Positions 35,677-45,306 of a DNA stretch of 64,000 nt are shown here, one piece after another. The translations under genes and the position numbers were made by a program. The DNA comes from Candidatus Gastranaerophilales bacterium (GTDB taxonomy: Bacteria > Cyanobacteriota > Vampirovibrionia > Gastranaerophilales > Gastranaerophilaceae). Each line of letters begins with the position of its first letter. The first letter of the stretch is position 1. Below the pieces are notes generated by a model. That model saw only the letters and a list, made by a program, of their open reading frames with translations. It was not told where the DNA came from and ran no database searches. The DNA lies in the NCBI GenBank assembly GCA_944325555.1, contig CALVAN010000005.1:55522-119521 (forward strand), given 5' to 3'.

Positions 35677-37065
35677 TTATCTGCTGCAGATTATTCTTGC
35701 TGCATGCACGCCGGAGGCTGAGGCCTGTATTAATCCTCTTGTAACTCCTGCACCGTCTCCGATAGTAAAGAGATTCTTAACCTGTTCCGTTTCAAGCTCT
35801 TTTGTAAGTTTTACACGTCCCGAGTAGAATTTAACTTCTATACCGTAAAGCAGTGTGTATCTGGAAGCAACACCCGGAGCAATTTTATCAAGTGCTTGAA
35901 GCATTTCGATAATTGCGGTCATTTGTCGGTAAGGCAATACAAGGCTTAAATCTCCTGGAGTGGCACATTGCAGCGTAGGCGTAATTATGCTGGCCTTGAT
36001 TCTGTCCGGAGTGGAACGTCTGCCGTCCAATAAATCACCGAAACGCTGAACTAAAATGCCGCCGGATAACATATTTGCAAGTCTTGCCACGTGCTGACCG
36101 TATGCAATCGGTTCTTTGAACGGCTCAGTAAATTTTTCGCTAACAAGAAGCGCAAAGTTTGTGTTTTGTGTTCTTTTTTCCGCATAGCTGTGTCCGTTAA
36201 CCGTAGCAATACCGCTGTAGTTTTCGGCAACAACTTCGCCGTACGGGTTCATACAGAAGGTTCTTACCTCATCACCAAAGGTTTTTGAGTGATAAACAAG
36301 TTTTGACTCATACAATTTATCTGTGATATGTGAGAACACCGGAGCCGGCAGTTCTACCCTTACGCCGACATCTACCGCATTGTTTACCATACCTATTTTG
36401 TTCTTTTCAAATTCTTTTGTCAGCCAGTCTGCACCTTCTCTACCAGGTGCAATAATTAAATATTGTGCACGAATTTCTTCACCGTCTGTAGTAATAAAGC
36501 CTTTGACCTGTTCATTTTCTACAATCAGGCTGGCTGCTGCTTTTTTGTTTAAAATTGTTACATTTTCACTAAGGTAGTCTTGCATATTTTTCAGCACACC
36601 AAGGCTTCTTTCTGTCCCGAGGTGGCGTACTGGTGAGTGAACAAGTTTAAGTTCTGCAAGTGTTGCTGCTCTTTCTATTTCTGCAAAATCATCTCTGTTT
36701 GTACCAAAAACCTCTTCGGTTGCACCAAATTTAAGATAAATATCGTCAGTATATTTAATTAATTCTTCTACCTGTTTTCTATCCATATAATCGAGTAAGT
36801 GACCGCCTACATCAGGAGTTAGTGTAAGTTTACCGTCTGAAAATGCTCCTGCTCCGCCCCATCCGCACAGCAAGCCACATGTTTTACAGTTAAGGCATTT
36901 TTTCACACCTTCTCTTAGAAAACATTTTCTTTCTTCAATTTTTAAACCTTTTTCAACAATGACAACTTTCCATTCGGGTTTTAACTTCATTATTTCTAAA
37001 GCTGCAAAAATCCCTGCCGGACCGGCACCAACGATAGCAACATTGTAATTAGATGATACATTCAT
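35677..37065 (-). CDS. COG2509-type FAD-dependent oxidoreductase
   Basis: 462 residues. The N-terminal dinucleotide-binding motif is VAIVGAGPAGIFAALE (about 9-24). A Cys cluster follows: CFLREGVKKCLNCKTCGLLCG (Cys48 and beyond, about 48-68), of the COG2509 type. GWGGAGAFSDGKLTL and the C-terminal FTIGDGAGVTRGLIQASASG (second FAD contact) are present. The substrate is not known for this family. It lies upstream of the HExxH gene with a terminator between them. Confidence 0.9.
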   Translation of the reverse strand: MNVSSNYNVAIVGAGPAGIFAALEIMKLKPEWKVVIVEKGLKIEERKCFLREGVKKCLNCKTCGLLCGWGGAGAFSDGKLTLTPDVGGHLLDYMDRKQVEELIKYTDDIYLKFGATEEVFGTNRDDFAEIERAATLAELKLVHSPVRHLGTERSLGVLKNMQDYLSENVTILNKKAAASLIVENEQVKGFITTDGEEIRAQYLIIAPGREGADWLTKEFEKNKIGMVNNAVDVGVRVELPAPVFSHITDKLYESKLVYHSKTFGDEVRTFCMNPYGEVVAENYSGIATVNGHSYAEKRTQNTNFALLVSEKFTEPFKEPIAYGQHVARLANMLSGGILVQRFGDLLDGRRSTPDRIKASIITPTLQCATPGDLSLVLPYRQMTAIIEMLQALDKIAPGVASRYTLLYGIEVKFYSGRVKLTKELETEQVKNLFTIGDGAGVTRGLIQASASGVHAARIICSR

Positions 37066-37182
37066 TTAGCAATTCCACCTTTTTATTTGAGTCATACAAA
37101 AAAATTTTACCTTAAAAATTATTTTTTTTATATCTGATATAAAGAAAATATTTACATCTCAAGTCATTTAAAAAAAATATGT

Positions 37183-38582
<1,400 letters not shown>

Positions 38583-38598
38583 TTTATACTTAATAAAA

Positions 38599-38639
38599 GA
38601 ACCGCAGCCTCGAATTTATTTTCGGCGCTGCGGTTTTTC
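38599..38639 (+). terminator. Terminator after gdhA
   Basis: GAACCGCAGC / GCTGCGGTTT stem with a 17-base interior containing CGAA...TTCG, then TTTTTCT. Confidence 0.8.
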
Positions 38640-38733
38640 TACTATTGTATTATTCAAAAATTATCCTATTGTGCTTGTTATGTGTATGTGTCTTATGTAT
38701 AATCAAAGAATATAAAACAAAAGGGATGAGGAT

Positions 38734-40149
38734 ATGAGCAACAGAACAATTGCAGAAGCGCTGATAAAAGCACAACAGTTTGAAGACGAAGATAAATTCG
38801 AAGAAGCATACGAATGTTATAAATATGCTCATAATATTGATAAAAATGATACGGAAGTTATTCAAAAACTCGCTACTGCCGCTCAAATGCTCAATCTTGA
38901 TGAAGATGCGATTAACGGTTGGAATTTGTATATGCGTCTTAAGCCGGAAGATCCCCTTTCGTATAATCAGCTGTTAGATTTGTATTATCAAAACAATAAT
39001 TACGAGTACTATATGACCCGTGCAAAGCTAAAAACACTTGAACACAGGCTTCCTCAAGCAACTGATGATTATAAAAAAGCGATTGCCAATACTAATGATG
39101 AAAAAGAAATTTTAAATGCAAGATATCTGCTTGCTCAGACCTATGAAATTTTAAACAAATCAACGGCTGCTATCGATGAGTATTTAAAAATTCTAGACCA
39201 TGATAAAAATGAGGCTGTGTATATTTCACTTGCAAATCTTTATTACAGTGAAGATAAAGATGCTGCATTACACTTGTTGTTGCAGGCAATAAATGATTAT
39301 CCTGACAGTGTTCCAATAAGAGAGTGCCTTTGTAAAGTTTACCTTGCAAAAGGCAATTACGAAAAAGCGGAAGAGTATGCCGTAAACGTATTAAATAAAA
39401 TTAAAGCAATGCTTATGCAGGAAAAGAATGAGCAGGCATGGGAATTATTGGAAACTCTTACTAATAAAGACAAACAAGATATAAGCTATAAAGCTTTGAT
39501 GGCGGAGTATTATTATAATATTGACGATAGTGAAAATGCACTGAGCTGGATAGATGCACTTGAAAACCAGAATCCTGACTCACCTCTTGCAAGTCAGATG
39601 AGAGCTCTTGTTTATGAAAAAGATAACAATGATTTTGAAGCTCACTATAATTGGGGTAAGTATTATATTAAGAAAAACCAGTATGATCTTGCACTGGATG
39701 AGTATTTAAAAGCTTACAATATTCAGCCTAAAAATACTGATATTATTAAAGCATTGATTAACCTTTATTCAGTATTAAATGATAATTATGCCTGTGCTGA
39801 ATTCTGTGAAAAGTTGGTTGCGATTGACAAGGATGATGTTGCAACATTGAAAAGACTGGTAAAATTCTATGAAGAGCAGGGGTATGAAGATAAGGTTATG
39901 GAATATTTGCATGCTCTAGCTGAAATAAATACTAAGGACTATTCTACATTTTTGAAACTAGCTAAACATGCCGAAAGTAACAGAAAAATTGATGATGCAA
40001 TAGATTATTACCAAAAGTATTTAAAATTTGCGCCGAGTTCTGACGAAAAAGAAGCTATCAAAAAGAAAGTTGATTTGCTTTCTACAGGCGAAATGGCAGA
40101 AGACGAAGGCTTTTTGGATAAAATCTTGGGATTTTTCTCAAAAAAATAA
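38734..40149 (+). CDS. TPR-repeat protein
   Basis: 471 residues, about ten tetratricopeptide repeats (for example EDKFEEAYECYKYAHNIDKN at 18-37, NQYDLALDEYLKAYNIQPKN at 316-335). No signal peptide. The C-terminal EDEGFLDKILGFFSKK (about 456-471) is a strongly amphipathic tail that could bind membrane. A scaffold or assembly role is typical of TPR proteins. GATGAGGAT precedes ATG. A strong promoter for the tRNA-Val unit starts 10 bases after its stop. Confidence 0.88.
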   Translation: MSNRTIAEALIKAQQFEDEDKFEEAYECYKYAHNIDKNDTEVIQKLATAAQMLNLDEDAINGWNLYMRLKPEDPLSYNQLLDLYYQNNNYEYYMTRAKLKTLEHRLPQATDDYKKAIANTNDEKEILNARYLLAQTYEILNKSTAAIDEYLKILDHDKNEAVYISLANLYYSEDKDAALHLLLQAINDYPDSVPIRECLCKVYLAKGNYEKAEEYAVNVLNKIKAMLMQEKNEQAWELLETLTNKDKQDISYKALMAEYYYNIDDSENALSWIDALENQNPDSPLASQMRALVYEKDNNDFEAHYNWGKYYIKKNQYDLALDEYLKAYNIQPKNTDIIKALINLYSVLNDNYACAEFCEKLVAIDKDDVATLKRLVKFYEEQGYEDKVMEYLHALAEINTKDYSTFLKLAKHAESNRKIDDAIDYYQKYLKFAPSSDEKEAIKKKVDLLSTGEMAEDEGFLDKILGFFSKK

Positions 40150-40158
40150 AAAAAGTAC

Positions 40159-40186
40159 TTGAAATCAAAAAATGCGCATGTATAAT
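40159..40186 (+). promoter_or_regulatory. Strong sigma70-type promoter of the repeat array/tRNA-Val unit
   Basis: TTGAAA (40159-40164), 16-base spacer, TATAAT (40181-40186). Start predicted near 40193. The next plus-strand features are the tandem repeats and tRNA-Val, ended by a terminator at 40601, so one transcript of about 430 bases is expected. Confidence 0.65.
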
Positions 40187-40246
40187 TAATAATACAGCGA
40201 GAGAGCTGTAGGGTTGGTAAGAGCCGGCTCATTAAAAAAAAGGTCT

Positions 40247-40521
40247 GGGCGTTTAGCTCAGTTGCCAAGTGAGGTTACCTCACAATTTTAAATAAAGCTT
40301 CCCTCGGGAAGCGCAGTGAAAACAAAATATATGGTGCGGGCGTTTAGCTCAGTTGCCAAGTGAGGTTTACCTCACGATTTTAAATAAAGCTTCCCTTGGG
40401 AAGCGCAGTGAAAACAAAATATATGGTGCTGGCGTTTAGCTCAGTTGCCAAGTGAGGTTTACCTCACGATTTTAAATAAAGCTTCCCTCGGGAAGCGCAG
40501 TGAAAACAAAATATATGGTGC
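40247..40521 (+). repeat. Three tandem 91-92-bp units, each beginning with the 5' end of tRNA-Val
   Basis: Units start at 40247, 40338 and 40430, and the true tRNA begins in phase at 40522. Each unit opens with the first 18 bases of the tRNA (GGGCGTTTAGCTCAGTTG; unit 3 has T at position 1). A hairpin GTGAGG/CCTCAC, an AT-rich link, and a hairpin GCTTCC/GGAAGC that echoes the tRNA anticodon stem follow, then GCAGTGAAAACAAAATATAT. Differences between units fall mainly in loops (TTA or TTTA; CTCG or CTTG), while stems are unchanged. No T arm or acceptor 3' strand is present, so the units are not tRNAs. The array lies between a strong promoter and tRNA-Val, so it should be transcribed with it. 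Confidence 0.95.
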
Positions 40522-40597
40522 GGGCGTTTAGCTCAGTTGGTAGAGCGCTTCCCTTACAAGGAAGATGTCGGGAGTTCGAGCCTCTCAACGCCCACCA
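40522..40597 (+). tRNA. tRNA-Val (anticodon TAC)
   Basis: 76 bases including encoded CCA. Acceptor GGGCGTT / AACGCCC, D arm GCTC...GAGC, anticodon arm CTTCC-CTTACAA-GGAAG, and T arm GGGAG-TTCGAGC-CTCTC with one G-T pair. Confidence 0.96.
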
Positions 40598-40600
40598 TTC

Positions 40601-40628
40601 AAAAGACTCCGTGAGGAGTCTTTTTTTG
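40601..40628 (+). terminator. Terminator after tRNA-Val
   Basis: AGACTCC-GTGA-GGAGTCT followed by seven Ts, 3 bases after the CCA end. The stem sequence AGACTCC / GGAGTCT is the same as in the tRNA-His terminator. Confidence 0.9.
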
Positions 40629-40793
40629 TTTTGAGTCTGAGCCTCAGCCGCTTTTTCAAATTCTACGCAGCCGGGTGCGGCTTGAATTTCAGAAAAATCT
40701 GCTCATACTTTTCCCGTAGGACTTGTGTATGACGCCTACCAACTGTATAAGTATTAATTGACACCAATTATCAAAAGGTTGTACTCTGGCTTT
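40629..40793. other. Gene-free stretch with coding-like minus-strand fragments
   Basis: Between tRNA-Val and the small ORF at 40794. On the minus strand, a frame ending at a TAG at 40663-40665 reads GRRHTQVLREKYEQIFLKFK before the stop. It looks like the tail of a protein but has no RBS. Another frame resembles coding sequence with a stop in it. Probably decayed sequence. Confidence 0.3.
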
Positions 40794-40955
40794 TTATATA
40801 TTGGGATTTTCTAAAAAGTTTTGATTTGGCGTGCTTCTCCCAATCATACACAATAGGTCAAAAAGTTGCTGATAAACAGCTGTGCTTTCTTTTTCCGAAT
40901 ACCTGCCATCTACAAACTGAATGTCTACATTAATATTTTTGAGTGTTCTGTGCAT
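40794..40955 (-). CDS. Possible small protein or gene remnant (53 codons)
   Basis: Minus-strand frame from ATG (40953-40955) to TAA (40794-40796), beginning MHRTLKNINVDIQFVDGRYS. The composition looks coding. There is no Shine-Dalgarno sequence and I recognise no family, so it may be a relic. Confidence 0.3.
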   Translation of the reverse strand: MHRTLKNINVDIQFVDGRYSEKESTAVYQQLFDLLCMIGRSTPNQNFLENPNI

Positions 40956-41065
40956 ATTATTTTTTTAATAATATTTTTTTTAAAGTAAATTTTCTCATTG
41001 CATAAAAGTAATACTTGTGTAAATTTATAGATATATAATTCTCTATCAAACTATAGAGGGATATT

Positions 41066-41248
41066 ATGAAAAAGTTATTTGTTGTTTTTCTGTTATTAAT
41101 ATGTACTGCAGGTGCAGGATTTGCAATTGCAAACAATTTTGTACAGCGTAGCGGGTGTTGTTCCCATCATGGCGGAGTGTGCGGCTGTAGTAATGGTCGT
41201 GCGGTGTGTTGTGATGGAAGCTACAGTCCGTCTTGTACTTGTAATTGA
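41066..41248 (+). CDS. Secreted Cys-rich small protein
   Basis: 60 residues. Signal peptide MKKLFVVFLLLICTAGAGFA, then about 40 mature residues with eight Cys in the pattern GCCSHHGG...CGC...VCC..SYSPSCTC. This GCCSHHGG module is found at the C-termini of many unrelated secreted bacterial proteins. Here it stands alone. AGAGGGATATT precedes ATG. The TGA overlaps the ATG of the next gene (TGATG), so the pair is coupled. Function of the module is unknown; disulphide-stabilised or metal-binding are possibilities. Confidence 0.85.
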   Translation: MKKLFVVFLLLICTAGAGFAIANNFVQRSGCCSHHGGVCGCSNGRAVCCDGSYSPSCTCN

Positions 41249-41646
41249 TGAAAAAAATAGTTGTACTGTTACTGGTATCCCTTGGGTTTGTTGCTCCTGT
41301 ATCTTCACATGTATATCGTGAAAAAGATTATCAAAATCAATGGTGCTCCGCAAATAACGGTAAAACAGAAGTAAGATTTTCTGATAGGACGAGAGTAGAT
41401 TGCCTTACTGATGAATATGCCATAGAATTTGATTTTGCATATAAATGGGCTGAGGCTATCGGCCAATCTCTCTATTATGCTTCTTGTACCGGTAAACAGG
41501 CTGGAGTCGTTTTGATAATGGAAAATGGTCAAAAAGACGTTAAATATCTTATTCGTCTTAAAAATGTTGCAGAAAAATATAAAATTAAAGTTTGGACTAT
41601 AACTCCCCAAGATGTAACCACAGTGCGTAATTGCGGTAATTCTTAA
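41248..41646 (+). CDS. Secreted nuclease-like domain protein
   Basis: 132 residues from the ATG that overlaps the previous stop. Signal peptide MKKIVVLLLVSLGFVAPVSS. The mature domain (about 21-132) has EVRFSDRTRVDCLTDEYAIE, followed by FDFAYKWAEAIGQSLYYA and KQAGVVLIMENG. Asp, Glu and Lys placement is like the core of PD-(D/E)XK-type nucleases, a family relation I infer from memory of the motif. It is coupled to the Cys-rich protein, so the two may act together outside the membrane. Confidence 0.82.
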   Translation: MKKIVVLLLVSLGFVAPVSSHVYREKDYQNQWCSANNGKTEVRFSDRTRVDCLTDEYAIEFDFAYKWAEAIGQSLYYASCTGKQAGVVLIMENGQKDVKYLIRLKNVAEKYKIKVWTITPQDVTTVRNCGNS

Positions 41647-41771
41647 AGCTGTTTAATTATCAAATGTTAAGAATTCTTTACAAAAAACAAAAAAAATAGG
41701 CAATTCTTGAATGCTAAATGTTTTTATTTATATACGAGGAATTAATTACTAAACACGAGAGGAAACCAACA

Positions 41772-42308
41772 ATGGGTTATGCAATTTTCACAGCAAGAAA
41801 ATTGATGTTGACCAACCGCGTTAACCAACTTCAAATGAGGATAATGCAGTTGAGCCAACAACAACAGACCTTGTCCGACAACGCCGGACGGTTGGAACGC
41901 GCATTAGCCAATACGCGGAACCTCTTTTCTAATATTGGTAATGCGTTCCAAATGAGCTTCACAATGCAGCAGCAGGCTATGAGCGCAAGTTTGATGAAAT
42001 CGCTACAAGAAAGCGGCGGAGATATGAACAGCGCAGGGGTTCAAAGTGCTCTTGCTTCTATGGGAAGTCTTTTAAACGGTGGTGCAAACTTTATGAGTAC
42101 ACCGATGGGTATTGGTTTAAATATGATGAATCAATCGCTGAATGCTATAAACGAAAGCAAGATGAGGCAGATAAAAGAGATGGAAAACCAGATAGAGCTG
42201 GAAAGAAAATCTTTGGAAACTCAACTAGCGGCAGCTCAAAAAGAACTGGAAAGCGTCGAAAAGGCAGAAGAAAAAGCAATCGACAACGCCGCACCGAAGT
42301 TCGCATAA
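41772..42308 (+). CDS. Coiled-coil protein with Met/Gln-rich core
   Basis: 178 residues from ATG 41772, which follows GAGAGGAA. The open frame reaches back to ATG 41718 without an RBS. N-terminal MGYAIFTARKLMLTNRVNQL, then a Gln-rich coiled coil (about 18-50), a Gly/Met/Ser-rich stretch (60-125), and an acidic coiled coil (125-170). No signal peptide. No family recognised. Confidence 0.75.
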   Translation: MGYAIFTARKLMLTNRVNQLQMRIMQLSQQQQTLSDNAGRLERALANTRNLFSNIGNAFQMSFTMQQQAMSASLMKSLQESGGDMNSAGVQSALASMGSLLNGGANFMSTPMGIGLNMMNQSLNAINESKMRQIKEMENQIELERKSLETQLAAAQKELESVEKAEEKAIDNAAPKFA

Positions 42309-42339
42309 TAATTTTAATAATCACAAATACACCAAAAAT

Positions 42340-42375
42340 AAAGCCAAATTCAAAAAAAATGAATTTGGCTTTTTA
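42340..42375. terminator. Terminator between coiled-coil gene and rarA
   Basis: AAGCCAAATTC / GAATTTGGCTT with A-run and T-run; usable on both strands for the convergent pair. Confidence 0.8.
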
Positions 42376-42376
42376 C

Positions 42377-43612
42377 TTAATCAAAATATTTTTTATCAAC
42401 AAGCTCATCGGGCATAAACTGCTGTTTGTAATCAGGATTGTCGTGTGTGTAAACATAACCTTTGCCAAATCCGTATTTTTTTGCATCTTTATAATGAGCA
42501 TCCCTTAAATGCATTGGCGGTGCGTAGTCTAAGCCGCTCATAATGTCGGAAAGCGCTGCATCAACGGCACAAATTGCTTTGTTCGATTTTGGTGCATCGC
42601 AAATGTATGCAACGGCTAATGCCAGCGGAATACGCCCTTCTGGCATACCAAGCAGCTCAACTGATTTGTAGGCATTTGTTGCTATATTAAACGCATTAGG
42701 GTCAGCAAGCCCCACATCCTCTGCTGCGCAGACTATCATTCTTCTTGCAATAAACCTCGGGTCTTCGCCGCCGGCTATCATTTTTGCAAGCCAGTATATG
42801 GCTGCGTCTTTGTCGGAACCTCTCATACTTTTTTGAAAAGCCGATGCCATGTCATAGTGTTCCTGCCGTGAATATTTGATGGTCTTTTCCTGCGCAAGGC
42901 TTTCAAGTATTTCTATAGAAAGGCTCCTTTTGTTATCTTTGTAATCCGCTGCAAAATAAGAGTTTTCCACAAGGTTTAATGCCAGTCTTGCGTCGCCGCC
43001 GGAGTATTTGACTATAAAGTCTATAACCTGCTGTTTTAACACAATCGGACCGTGTTTCTCAGAAAGATATGTAAACCCTTTTTGTACTATAGAATACATA
43101 TTTTCTTCATCTATAGGCTGCAGCATAAGCACCTGTACACGTGATATTAGTGCCGGTACAACTTGAAATGAAGGATTTTCCGTTGTTGAACCTATTAAAT
43201 AGAACGTTCCGTTTTCCAGATACGGAAGCAATGCATCCTGTTGAGTTTTACTGTATCTGTGGATTTCGTCTATAAATAAAATGGTCTTTTTGTTGTATCG
43301 CAGGTTATCTTTTGCTTTTTCAACGCAATCTTTTATGTCTTTAATTCCTGAATTTACGGCACTTATCTCGATAAATTCGCTATTTGTGTTTGTTGCAATG
43401 AGCCTTGCGAGTGTTGTCTTTCCGCAGCCCGGCGGTCCCCAGAAAATGCAGGAAAACAGTCTGCCCGAGCGCAGCAGGTTTATAAATGCAGCATTATCTC
43501 CGACAATTTGATTCTGTCCGAGATATTCTTCAAGCGTCTTTGGCCGCAGAAGCTCTGCCAGAGGCACTTGCTTATTTGCGTTTTCCATGGCATCAAATAG
43601 ATTCATAAACAT
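42377..43612 (-). CDS. rarA: Replication-associated AAA+ ATPase RarA/MgsA
   Basis: 411 residues. Acts at stalled replication forks with SSB and RecA. Walker A GPPGCGKTT (about 58-66), Walker B ILFIDEIHR (about 104-112), sensor 1 STTENPS (about 136-142), and the RarA C-terminal tetramerisation region with KYGFGKGYVYTHDNPD (about 376-391) near the end. Two possible starts 6 bases apart (43612, 43606); no clear RBS for either. A single gene. Confidence 0.95.
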   Translation of the reverse strand: MFMNLFDAMENANKQVPLAELLRPKTLEEYLGQNQIVGDNAAFINLLRSGRLFSCIFWGPPGCGKTTLARLIATNTNSEFIEISAVNSGIKDIKDCVEKAKDNLRYNKKTILFIDEIHRYSKTQQDALLPYLENGTFYLIGSTTENPSFQVVPALISRVQVLMLQPIDEENMYSIVQKGFTYLSEKHGPIVLKQQVIDFIVKYSGGDARLALNLVENSYFAADYKDNKRSLSIEILESLAQEKTIKYSRQEHYDMASAFQKSMRGSDKDAAIYWLAKMIAGGEDPRFIARRMIVCAAEDVGLADPNAFNIATNAYKSVELLGMPEGRIPLALAVAYICDAPKSNKAICAVDAALSDIMSGLDYAPPMHLRDAHYKDAKKYGFGKGYVYTHDNPDYKQQFMPDELVDKKYFD

Positions 43613-43741
43613 ATGATATGCCGTAAGTTTTGTTAAGTCAAAATGTTGGTTAGCAATCTAAACGTAAAGACAATTCCACTTTTTGCAATATTGTAGTAAA
43701 ATATTTCCGTATAACGAATCAAAAACAGAATTGAACGTATT

Positions 43742-44809
43742 ATGGATATTAAAAATAAAAAAGATAAAGATATAAAAGACGAGTTGATAGAAAAAATTGC
43801 CCAGAACCCTTCAGATGAAAATAATTATATAGAACTGGGCAAAATATATATTGCGGAAACTGATTATGAAAATGCTCTGGGGGTATATGAATCTCTGTTA
43901 AAAGTTAATCCGCTTAACTCTCAGGCTCTCATTAATGCTGGAAGTCTGCATTTCTATTACCGAAATATTAATAAATCCATAGATTACTACTCAAGAGCTT
44001 CGGAAATTGAATCCAAAAGCTTTTCTATTTATATGAATTTGGGTAATGCTTATGCAGAACTCGGGCAGTTTGAACCAGCAATGAAAAATTATGAAAAAGC
44101 TTTGGAGCTTGAACCCAACAGTGCAGCTTTGTACAATGCAATCGGGTTGTTGTTTCAGGATAGAAAAGATTATTTAACAGCTATTGTTTATTATGACAAA
44201 GCTATAAAAGCTGATGCCAACGATTCTGAAACATATATTAATAAAGCAAGTGCACAAATGTCTATGCATATGTACAAAGAGGCAATAAAGTCCTTAAAAC
44301 ATGCCGTTGAACTAGAACCTTCCAACTTGAAGGCAACAATATGTATAGCGAATTGTTATGCTTCATTGAAAGATTTTTCAAGTGCAGATAAGTATTTTGA
44401 AAAGTGCTACGGAATTGATGATAAAGCATATCAGGTATATGTTTGCCATGCAATTGCATATTCCGATGCAAACAGAATAGATATGGCAATCAGCAAGTAT
44501 AAAGAGGCTATTTCTGTAGCTCCTAATATGCCGAATGCCTACATATTGCTCGGTAACATTTATGTTGACCGTAAAATGTATAAAGAAGCAATTGATTGCT
44601 ATAAAAAAGCTTCGGATATATGCCCCAAGGATGCAAAAATTTATTCCTTTATCGGCAATACTTATTTTATGCTCGAGGATTTGCCGAATGCTATTTATAC
44701 CTACAGAAAAGCTCTGCAGTATGATGAAAAATCTATAGAAAACAAACTTGTTTATATTGAAATTTTGCAGGAATATATAAATAAAAAACAAAAAAATGCA
44801 ATTGTTTAA
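43742..44809 (+). CDS. TPR-repeat protein
   Basis: 355 residues with about nine TPR units (for example ADANDSETYINKASAQMSMH, 157-176). No membrane segment. No obvious RBS before the ATG. It is followed 40 bases later by a Tic20-like gene that may be in the same operon. General protein-binding scaffold; client unknown. Confidence 0.87.
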   Translation: MDIKNKKDKDIKDELIEKIAQNPSDENNYIELGKIYIAETDYENALGVYESLLKVNPLNSQALINAGSLHFYYRNINKSIDYYSRASEIESKSFSIYMNLGNAYAELGQFEPAMKNYEKALELEPNSAALYNAIGLLFQDRKDYLTAIVYYDKAIKADANDSETYINKASAQMSMHMYKEAIKSLKHAVELEPSNLKATICIANCYASLKDFSSADKYFEKCYGIDDKAYQVYVCHAIAYSDANRIDMAISKYKEAISVAPNMPNAYILLGNIYVDRKMYKEAIDCYKKASDICPKDAKIYSFIGNTYFMLEDLPNAIYTYRKALQYDEKSIENKLVYIEILQEYINKKQKNAIV

Positions 44810-44849
44810 TCTATTTGCATAGTAATAGCCATATTACGGGGGAAAAAAA

Positions 44850-45263
44850 TTGTCATACGTTAGAAATACATCACCTTCTGTTTTGGAAAGATTGGTAGCT
44901 GCGGGTTCATACATAATGCCGCTGATAGGTCTGGCTTTTTTTATAATTGCATATTTAGCAAAAAGGGATTTACGTCTGTTTTTAAAATATCATATTTTTC
45001 AGTCAATATTTATTGCATTTGCTTTATGGTTAATTATCTCCGGGCTTGGTTTTGCAATGAATTTGTTGAGCTATATTCCGATATTGAGAAATATACTCGG
45101 TATGATTACGTTTTTGCTTAATACACCGATTTTTCTCGGGTTTTCAATTGTAACCCTTATATATACTCTTTTTGTTCTTTATCTTGTTGTAAGTTCAATT
45201 TGTGGTAAAGACAGTTATGTACCCTGGGTTTCTGAAATCATAAAAGAAAACTTGCGGGGGTAA
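44850..45263 (+). CDS. Tic20/DUF4870-like membrane protein
   Basis: 137 residues, four predicted membrane helices (about 18-38, 48-70, 80-95, 105-122). LKYHIFQSIFIAFALWLI is the segment shared by cyanobacterial/plastid Tic20 and DUF4870 proteins. The start is TTG, chosen because GGGGG lies 8 bases before it. In plants Tic20 forms a protein-import channel. The bacterial role is not known, and similarity is moderate. Confidence 0.7.
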   Translation: MSYVRNTSPSVLERLVAAGSYIMPLIGLAFFIIAYLAKRDLRLFLKYHIFQSIFIAFALWLIISGLGFAMNLLSYIPILRNILGMITFLLNTPIFLGFSIVTLIYTLFVLYLVVSSICGKDSYVPWVSEIIKENLRG

Positions 45264-45306
45264 TATTAAATTACGAAGACAAAATTGTAGTTGGAGAGTT
45301 GGTAAA

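Noticed and set aside
40247..40521. CRISPR array
   Set aside because: Units are 91-92 bp with no variable spacers and no cas genes; they are tandem copies derived from the tRNA-Val 5' end.
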